Shown here piece after piece: positions 1 through 4,349 of a DNA stretch of 7,009 nucleotides (the first letter of the stretch is position 1; the number at the start of each line of letters is the position of its first letter). A program made the translations under genes and the position numbers. The stretch is from NCBI GenBank assembly GCA_902795555.1, contig CADBLV010000366.1, forward strand, positions 1 through 7,009. Reading direction: 5' to 3'. Source of the DNA: an uncultured Eubacteriales bacterium (lineage in GTDB: Bacteria; Bacillota_A; Clostridia; Christensenellales; Aristaeellaceae). Under the pieces are notes generated by a model. That model ran no database searches. It was not told the origin of the DNA and was given only the letters and a program-made list of their open reading frames with translations.

Positions 1-1
1 A

Positions 2-3000
2 GTCGGGAGTGAGGGACCGCAGACGGTGATTCTGAACAGCGATCTGACGATGCAATGCGGATGCGGGACGTTCGCGAAACAGGGGTGCTGCCGCCATGCG
101 GTGGCGGTCTGGCTGAAGGCAGACCGGGAAGGGATCGTGGAGGAGCTGCAAAAGAAAACGGCTCCGGAACTGGGCGCGGGTCTTTCCGATCTGGTCACGG
201 AGCAGATGCCCGCGGAGGCAAATGTACGCCTGGAGGTGACGCTGGTTCTCCCCCGTCTGGGCGGGGAGATGGTGCGGATCGGCCTGCGAGTGGGTCATGA
301 AAAGCTGTATGTGGTGCGGGATATCCGTGCCTTTCTGGCATCCTGTGAACAGCAGACTGTCGTTTCCTTCGGCCGGGAGTTCACCTTCGAACCGAAATGG
401 ATGCGCTTTCCGGAGGATGACGAACGGGTGCTGGGCGTGTTGCGGGCCTTTTTCGCCGCCCGGGATTCGGAAGGGGAGAAGCCCACGGCCCAGCGACTTT
501 TACGCCTGCCGGATTGCTTTGTGCGAAAGCTTCTGGACGGAATCGGCGAGACGCTGCTTCGGGTCATGGATTATGACGGAAAGGCACGCCGGTGCCGGAT
601 GGCGCGAAACGTAACGCTCCCTCTGCATTTCACGATTCAGCTCGGGCCGAGAGGGCTGCGGGTGGCGGGGAAGATTCCGACGGAGTTTCGGCCCGTGACG
701 GCTGACTGCACCTGGGGCCTGATCGGAGACAGCCTGACAGAGATAAACCCCGATCAGCGGCGGCTGGTTCGGATGATGTGGGAAAGCCAGTATGAGGGGA
801 AATGCCTTTTTGCCTATCCCCTGAAGGACACGGAGCGGGTGATCGGGGAGATCCTGCCCTATCTGAAACTGCGGGGTGCGGTCGAACTCAGCCCGGAGCT
901 GAGCAAACGACTGATTCGTCTGCCGGTACGGGCGGAAGTCTATCTGGACAAGGATGGCCGGAATGTGGCTGCCCGGGTCCTGTTTCGATACGGCGGACAA
1001 ACCCTGAATCCCTTTGATCCGGCGGAGGAGAAGATCGCTCTGGACCGGGGAGACCGGCTTCTTCTGCGGGACGCGGAAAAGGAGCACGCGGTGCTGGAAA
1101 TCCTGGCCAACGCCGGTTTCCGGGTCGGAAAGGGAAACATTCGCCTCAGCGGATCCGCGGCGGTGTTCGACTTTGTCAGCGAGGGCGTCCGCAAGCTGCA
1201 GGACACGGCGGAGGTTTTTCTGAGCCGGGATTTCAAGCGGATGATTCCCCGCAGAGCCAGCCTGAGCGGGAGCATGCGGATGAACGGGGATCACCTGGAA
1301 CTGGTGATGGCAGTGGACGGTGAACCCACGGACGAGATGATGGAGATCATTGAAGCCCTGAGCCGCAGAAGGCGGTATTATCGGCTTCGCAGCGGTGCGT
1401 TTCTGGATCTGGAGGATCTGGCGCAGTGGCAGGAAACCGCTTCCGTGCTGTACGAAGCCGCTGTGCGGGACGGTAATCAGCCGGGCAGAGACATTCTCCA
1501 GCTTCGTTCCTATCGGGCGGCTTATCTGACCGGCATGCTTCTGGGCAGCGGCATTCCGATTCAGATGGACGAGGCCACAGCGCGGATGGCGCAGGCCCTC
1601 AACGGGGAAGGCATCGCGCCAGTCAGTCCGCCGGCGCTGGCTCCCAGCGTGAAGCTGCGCGCCTATCAGCAGCGGGGATTTGAGTGGATGTATGCGCTGG
1701 ACCGAATGCGGATGGGCGGTGTGCTGGCGGACGACATGGGACTTGGAAAGACGGTTCAGATCATCGCTCTTCTTCAGGCAACGCGGGAGGAAAAGCGGAC
1801 CAGTCTTGTCGTAGCGCCGACTTCTCTGACCTATAACTGGCTGAGCGAAATACGTCGGTTCGCCCCGGATCTGAGCGTGGCTGTCCTCTCCGGGACAAGC
1901 GCCCAGCGCAGCCATCTGATCCGCCATATCCGGGAGCACAGGGATGTCAGCGTGCTGATTACCTCCTATCCGTTCATCCGCCGGGACATCGGCCAGATGA
2001 AAGATTTTCCGTTCCGTTTCGTGATTCTGGACGAGGCCCAGAACATCAAAAACGCCGGCAGCCTGACGGCAGAGGCGGTCAAGGAGCTACAGGCGGATTC
2101 CCGTTTTGCCCTGACGGGCACGCCCATGGAAAACGGTGTCGGTGAACTTTGGAGCCTGTTTGATTTCATCCTCCCGGGATATCTCCCCGGATATCATACC
2201 TTCCTTCGACGATATCAGGAAGGTGAAAACGCGGAGGATCTGCTCAGGCGCATTCGGCCGTTCCTGATCCGGCGACTGAAGCAGGATGTGCTGGAAGAAC
2301 TGCCGGACAAGATGGAAACGACCCTGACGGCCCGCATGACGACGGAGCAGCGGCAGATTTATGACGCGGCCGCAGCCAGATTACGGCCCCGGGTGGATCG
2401 GATTCTGAAGGAAAAAGGCGTGCAGGGCGCCCGGATGGAGGTGCTCAGCGCGATCACGGAGCTCCGGCAGATCTGCTGCCATCCTGCCCTGATTATGAAC
2501 GAATACCGGGGCGGCAGCGGCAAGGAGGAGCTCCTGATGGAAGTGCTTCCCAGACTGGTCGGAGAGGGGCGCAGGGTGCTGCTGTTCAGCCAGTTCACGG
2601 GAATGCTGAAGCTGCTCAGGCGGCGGCTGGAAAGCGCGGGATATCAAACCATGTATTTAGACGGTGACACCCCCGCCGCCCAGAGGCAGGAGCTGACAGA
2701 GCGCTTCAACGGCGGTGAGGGCTCCGTTTTCCTGATCAGCCTTCGGGCCGGCGGGGCGGGGCTGAACCTGACAGGGGCGGATCTGGTGATTCATTATGAT
2801 CCCTGGTGGAATCCCGCGGCGGAGGATCAGGCGACCGACCGGGCCCACCGAATCGGGCAGCAGAAAAAGGTGCAGGTGCTTCGGCTGGTGACGGGAGAGA
2901 GCATTGAGGAACAGGTCGTGGAGCTGGGACAGCGGAAAAAAGCCCTTTTTGATCGCCTGATTCAGCCGGGAGAATCCGCTGTCTCCGCCATGAGCGAGCA

Positions 3001-3025
3001 GGAGATCCGGGCGCTGTTTGACTGA
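2..3025 (+). CDS. SWIM zinc-finger SNF2-family DNA-dependent ATPase (5'-partial)
   Basis: Superfamily 2 ATPase of the bacterial SNF2 group, expected to translocate on double-stranded DNA in the cytoplasm; its cellular role is not known. Residues are counted from the GTG at 26. A SWIM zinc finger (CxC...CxH: C11, C13, C22, H24) is followed by a long region (about 45-530) resembling the bacterial SNF2-associated domain. The motor shows a Q-motif-like LRAYQQRGFEW from 544, Walker A GLGKT 572-576, DEAQ 669-672 and LTGTPMEN 696-703. The second RecA lobe has RVLLFSQF from 850, SLRAGGAG 905-912 and the arginine-finger motif RAHRIGQ 939-945. All key motor residues look intact. The frame stays open from base 2, and the SWIM domain normally has more residues before its first cysteine, so GTG 26 is probably not the start. 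TGA is at 3023-3025. Resembles Bacillus YwqA-type proteins. The family call is firm; the biological role is open. Confidence 0.95.
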   Translation, partial: VGSEGPQTVILNSDLTMQCGCGTFAKQGCCRHAVAVWLKADREGIVEELQKKTAPELGAGLSDLVTEQMPAEANVRLEVTLVLPRLGGEMVRIGLRVGHEKLYVVRDIRAFLASCEQQTVVSFGREFTFEPKWMRFPEDDERVLGVLRAFFAARDSEGEKPTAQRLLRLPDCFVRKLLDGIGETLLRVMDYDGKARRCRMARNVTLPLHFTIQLGPRGLRVAGKIPTEFRPVTADCTWGLIGDSLTEINPDQRRLVRMMWESQYEGKCLFAYPLKDTERVIGEILPYLKLRGAVELSPELSKRLIRLPVRAEVYLDKDGRNVAARVLFRYGGQTLNPFDPAEEKIALDRGDRLLLRDAEKEHAVLEILANAGFRVGKGNIRLSGSAAVFDFVSEGVRKLQDTAEVFLSRDFKRMIPRRASLSGSMRMNGDHLELVMAVDGEPTDEMMEIIEALSRRRRYYRLRSGAFLDLEDLAQWQETASVLYEAAVRDGNQPGRDILQLRSYRAAYLTGMLLGSGIPIQMDEATARMAQALNGEGIAPVSPPALAPSVKLRAYQQRGFEWMYALDRMRMGGVLADDMGLGKTVQIIALLQATREEKRTSLVVAPTSLTYNWLSEIRRFAPDLSVAVLSGTSAQRSHLIRHIREHRDVSVLITSYPFIRRDIGQMKDFPFRFVILDEAQNIKNAGSLTAEAVKELQADSRFALTGTPMENGVGELWSLFDFILPGYLPGYHTFLRRYQEGENAEDLLRRIRPFLIRRLKQDVLEELPDKMETTLTARMTTEQRQIYDAAAARLRPRVDRILKEKGVQGARMEVLSAITELRQICCHPALIMNEYRGGSGKEELLMEVLPRLVGEGRRVLLFSQFTGMLKLLRRRLESAGYQTMYLDGDTPAAQRQELTERFNGGEGSVFLISLRAGGAGLNLTGADLVIHYDPWWNPAAEDQATDRAHRIGQQKKVQVLRLVTGESIEEQVVELGQRKKALFDRLIQPGESAVSAMSEQEIRALFD

Positions 3026-3058
3026 CGGCGGGAAATGGCTGAGGATCATTCGCGGCGG

Positions 3059-3098
3059 GAAAGCTCCGGTGAAAAAGCTGTGCTGAAAAAGCTCCCCG
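3059..3098. repeat. three degenerate 12-14 bp direct repeats
   Basis: Three adjacent units begin with GAAA(AA)GCT: 3059-3070, 3071-3084 and 3085-3098. The last two share TGAAAAAGCT exactly, at a 14-bp offset. They sit between the SNF2 stop codon and the perfect 23-bp duplication, in non-coding DNA. Probably slippage-derived; no function is evident. Confidence 0.55.
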
Positions 3099-3140
3099 GA
3101 AAATGAAGGGACGACTGCCCGGAAAATGAAGGGACGACTG
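3095..3140. repeat. perfect 23-bp tandem duplication
   Basis: Bases 3095-3117 and 3118-3140 are identical and directly adjacent. Each unit starts CCCGGAAAATG and ends GGGACGACTG. The second copy ends one base before the -35 hexamer of the kinase promoter, so the duplication lies in the -40 to -80 zone, where activators or UP elements act. It may be a recent slippage duplication or a doubled regulator site; the sequence alone does not decide. Confidence 0.9.
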
Positions 3141-3169
3141 TTGACGAAGGCCGACAATAGGTTTATACT
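3141..3169 (+). promoter_or_regulatory. sigma-A-type promoter of the B6 kinase gene
   Basis: TTGACG (3141-3146) and TATACT (3164-3169) are separated by exactly 17 bp. Each hexamer matches the consensus at five of six positions. The expected transcription start is the purine run at about 3174-3177, giving a leader of about 118 nt before ATG 3294. It is the best promoter match noticed upstream of this gene and suggests transcription independent of the SNF2 gene. Confidence 0.8.
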
Positions 3170-3174
3170 ACTCG

Positions 3175-3293
3175 AAAGCGGCGGGGGGTCAGCGGCACGA
3201 CCGTGGAAAAAGGCGGGATGTGTTTCGCTGACAGGAGGACCGGTTTCGATCCGTGCCGCCGACTTAAACGGAGGAAGTGGAGGAAGAAGAACG
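3175..3293 (+). promoter_or_regulatory. structured 5' leader with competing helices (candidate cis-regulatory RNA)
   Basis: Inside the predicted leader, GTCAGCG (3188-3194) is perfectly complementary to CGCTGAC (3226-3232). GCGGCACG (3192-3199) is perfectly complementary to CGTGCCGC (3252-3259). The two left arms overlap at 3192-3194, so both full helices cannot form together. CGGCGG (3179-3184) can also pair with CCGCCG (3256-3261). No U-rich terminator and no anti-Shine-Dalgarno CCTCC was seen, so a switching mechanism is not demonstrated. It matches no riboswitch consensus I recognise. It may be a new regulatory leader or chance pairing in GC-rich DNA. Confidence 0.35.
3279..3283 (+). promoter_or_regulatory. 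ribosome binding site deciding the kinase start
   Basis: GGAGG at 3279-3283 lies 10 nt before ATG 3294; a second GGAGG at 3270-3274 is too far away to be optimal. This favours ATG 3294 over the in-frame ATG at 3126, which lies upstream of the promoter and would add 56 residues unlike the kinase family. Confidence 0.85.
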
Positions 3294-4124
3294 ATGAAAC
3301 GAATACTGACGATCCAGGATATCTCCTGCTTTGGGAAGTGCTCCCTGACTGTGGCGCTGCCTCTTTTGTCAGCCATGGGCATTGAAACGGTCATTCTGCC
3401 CACGGCGGTGCTCAGCACCCATACCCTCTTCAAGGGCTTCACCTGTAAGGATCTGTCCGATCAGCTGACCCCCATCACAGATCACTGGAAGGAGCAGGGG
3501 ATCACCTTCGACGCGATCTATACAGGTTATCTGGGCACGGAAGAGGAAATTGACACGGTCATCGGGATCATCAACACCTTCCGGAATGAAAACACCCTCG
3601 TGATTGTGGATCCGGCGATGGGCGACAATGGGAAGCTGTATCCGGCCTTCGATGTGCATTACGCGAAGAAAAATGCCGAGCTGTGCGCCGTGGCGGATAT
3701 TACGGATCCTAACATCACAGAAGCCAGCTTTCTGACGGGTCTGCCTTACCGGGAAGTCTACACGGAGGAGTATGTGAGGGAGATGCTGCTGGCCCTGGCC
3801 GGCCTCGGCGCCAAAGTGCCGATTCTCACAGGCGTTTCATTGAGCGAGGGAAAAACCGGCGCCATGGGATATGATGCGGAAAAAAAGGAATTCTTCCATT
3901 ATCAGAACGACCGGATTCCCGCGGCATATCACGGCACGGGGGATATCTTCTCCAGCGTCCTGGCCGGGGCGTTTGTGCTGGGCATGGATCGGACGAAGGC
4001 GCTGAAAATCGCGGCGGATTACACTGCCGGCACGATCGCGGAAACGCTGAAAAATCCCGAAAACCCCTGGTACGGGGTGGATTTCGAAGCAACGATTCCC
4101 CAGCTTGTGGCTGCGATCGGGTAA
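3294..4124 (+). CDS. pdxY: pyridoxal/pyridoxamine kinase, PdxY-like (PfkB/ribokinase fold)
   Basis: A 276-residue cytoplasmic kinase predicted to phosphorylate the 5'-hydroxyl of pyridoxal, pyridoxamine or pyridoxine with ATP, feeding salvage of pyridoxal 5'-phosphate. Family landmarks appear in order: N-terminal IQDISCFGKCS (7-17), STHT (41-44) corresponding to the SNHT-type substrate-site segment, GYLGT (78-82), DPAMGDNGKLY (106-116) for nucleotide and metal binding, DPNITEASFLTG (from 138), and HGTGD (213-217) with D217 as the expected catalytic base. Length fits the 270-290 residues usual for PdxY/PdxK. The start is set by GGAGG 10 nt upstream and by homology beginning at MKRILTIQD. The gene has its own promoter, so no operon link to the SNF2 gene is needed. 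Clostridial members are often labelled pyridoxamine kinase; exact vitamer preference cannot be read from sequence, and the symbol marks family likeness rather than proven orthology. Confidence 0.9.
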   Translation: MKRILTIQDISCFGKCSLTVALPLLSAMGIETVILPTAVLSTHTLFKGFTCKDLSDQLTPITDHWKEQGITFDAIYTGYLGTEEEIDTVIGIINTFRNENTLVIVDPAMGDNGKLYPAFDVHYAKKNAELCAVADITDPNITEASFLTGLPYREVYTEEYVREMLLALAGLGAKVPILTGVSLSEGKTGAMGYDAEKKEFFHYQNDRIPAAYHGTGDIFSSVLAGAFVLGMDRTKALKIAADYTAGTIAETLKNPENPWYGVDFEATIPQLVAAIG

Positions 4125-4132
4125 ACACGTGG

Positions 4133-4204
4133 GGAACCGGAGTATATGGGACTGTCTCTGTGTGTTCAGGCACAGAGAGCCCGCCCCCGTATGCTTCCGG
4201 TTCC
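4133..4204 (+). other. long RNA-like hairpin downstream of the kinase gene
   Basis: GGAACCGGA (4133-4141) pairs perfectly with TCCGGTTCC (4196-4204). After one bulged T (4195), 4142-4150 pairs with 4186-4194 through seven Watson-Crick pairs and two G-U wobbles (T4143-G4193, T4147-G4189). Inside, TCTCTGTG (4155-4162) pairs with CACAGAGA (4171-4178) around an 8-nt loop. The wobbles hold only in plus-strand RNA, which suggests selection on the transcript. No promoter was found directly upstream, so it is most likely the 3' UTR of the kinase mRNA. It has no U-tract, so it is not a classical intrinsic terminator. It could be a stabilising 3' structure, a processed small RNA or a family repeat; I do not recognise it. 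Confidence 0.6.
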
Positions 4205-4242
4205 TGTGTGCGACAATACCCGAGTGTGGAGCATGGCGGGCT
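4178..4242 (+). other. alternative pairing that competes with the 4133-4204 hairpin
   Basis: AGCCCGCC (4178-4185) is perfectly complementary to GGCGGGCT (4235-4242). The left arm lies between the inner and outer stems of the large hairpin and shares only base 4178 with the inner stem. It could therefore form a pseudoknot-like contact with the intact hairpin, or a rival fold. This is seen only as complementarity; whether it forms is unknown. Confidence 0.35.
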
Positions 4243-4258
4243 TATCCCAGTCTTCTTT

Positions 4259-4292
4259 GTCCCGGACGGCAAGTTGCGTCCGGGACGATTTT
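4259..4292 (+). terminator. probable Rho-independent terminator after the kinase gene
   Basis: A perfect 10-bp inverted repeat, GTCCCGGACG (4259-4268) and CGTCCGGGAC (4277-4286), has an 8-nt loop and is followed by GA and TTTT (4289-4292). The stem is very GC-rich; the short T-tract starts two bases late, so strength is uncertain. Its right arm overlaps the -35 of the next promoter, so the same dyad could instead be, or also be, an operator. Confidence 0.6.
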
Positions 4293-4302
4293 GTGGTATG
4301 AT
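4274..4302 (+). promoter_or_regulatory. promoter of the CotH-family gene
   Basis: TTGCGT (4274-4279) and TATGAT (4297-4302) are 17 bp apart. TGG directly before the -10 gives an extended TGn -10 element. The start point would be near 4309, leaving about 40 nt of leader before ATG 4350. The -35 spans the loop and right arm of the 4259-4286 inverted repeat. Confidence 0.7.
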
Positions 4303-4333
4303 ATTCGGCGGAATCACGATGAAAACGCGGAGA

Positions 4334-4338
4334 GGAGG
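4334..4338 (+). promoter_or_regulatory. ribosome binding site of the CotH-family gene
   Basis: GGAGG (4334-4338, within AGGAGGGG) precedes ATG 4350 by 11 nt. An out-of-frame ATG at 4319-4321 opens only a 19-codon frame ending at 4378 and precedes the ribosome binding site, so ATG 4350 is the supported start. Confidence 0.85.
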
Positions 4339-4349
4339 GGAAGCCGGAG

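Noticed and set aside
500..1939. 479-codon minus-strand open frame opposite the SNF2 gene
   Set aside because: It lies wholly antisense to a gene with intact helicase motifs, and its translation shows no family motif.
3065..3100. Possible terminator after the SNF2 gene (TCCGG...CCGGA)
   Set aside because: The stem is five bases around a 26-nt loop and no T-tract follows; no convincing terminator was seen between 3026 and 3140.
3238..3260. GGTTTCGATCC resembling a tRNA T-arm
   Set aside because: Only about three pairs flank the loop, and no acceptor stem, D-arm or anticodon arm fits around it.
3126..3293. In-frame upstream extension of the B6 kinase from ATG 3126
   Set aside because: The ATG is inside the second 23-bp repeat and upstream of the predicted promoter, the extra residues do not resemble the family, and ATG 3294 has GGAGG at 10 nt.
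3203..3385. 60-codon frame through the kinase leader into the kinase gene
   Set aside because: Its first ATG (3219) has only a weak ribosome binding site and it overlaps the kinase in another frame; the peptide is Arg/Lys-rich without features. A translated leader cannot be fully excluded.
2657..3442. 261-codon minus-strand open frame spanning the SNF2 end, the spacer and the kinase start
   Set aside because: It overlaps two well-supported plus-strand genes and has no domain signature.
4191..4222. Possible promoter between the large hairpin and the terminator-like stem
   Set aside because: The GACAAT-like -10 has no plausible -35 at 16-18 bp, and the sequence is accounted for by the hairpin's right arm.
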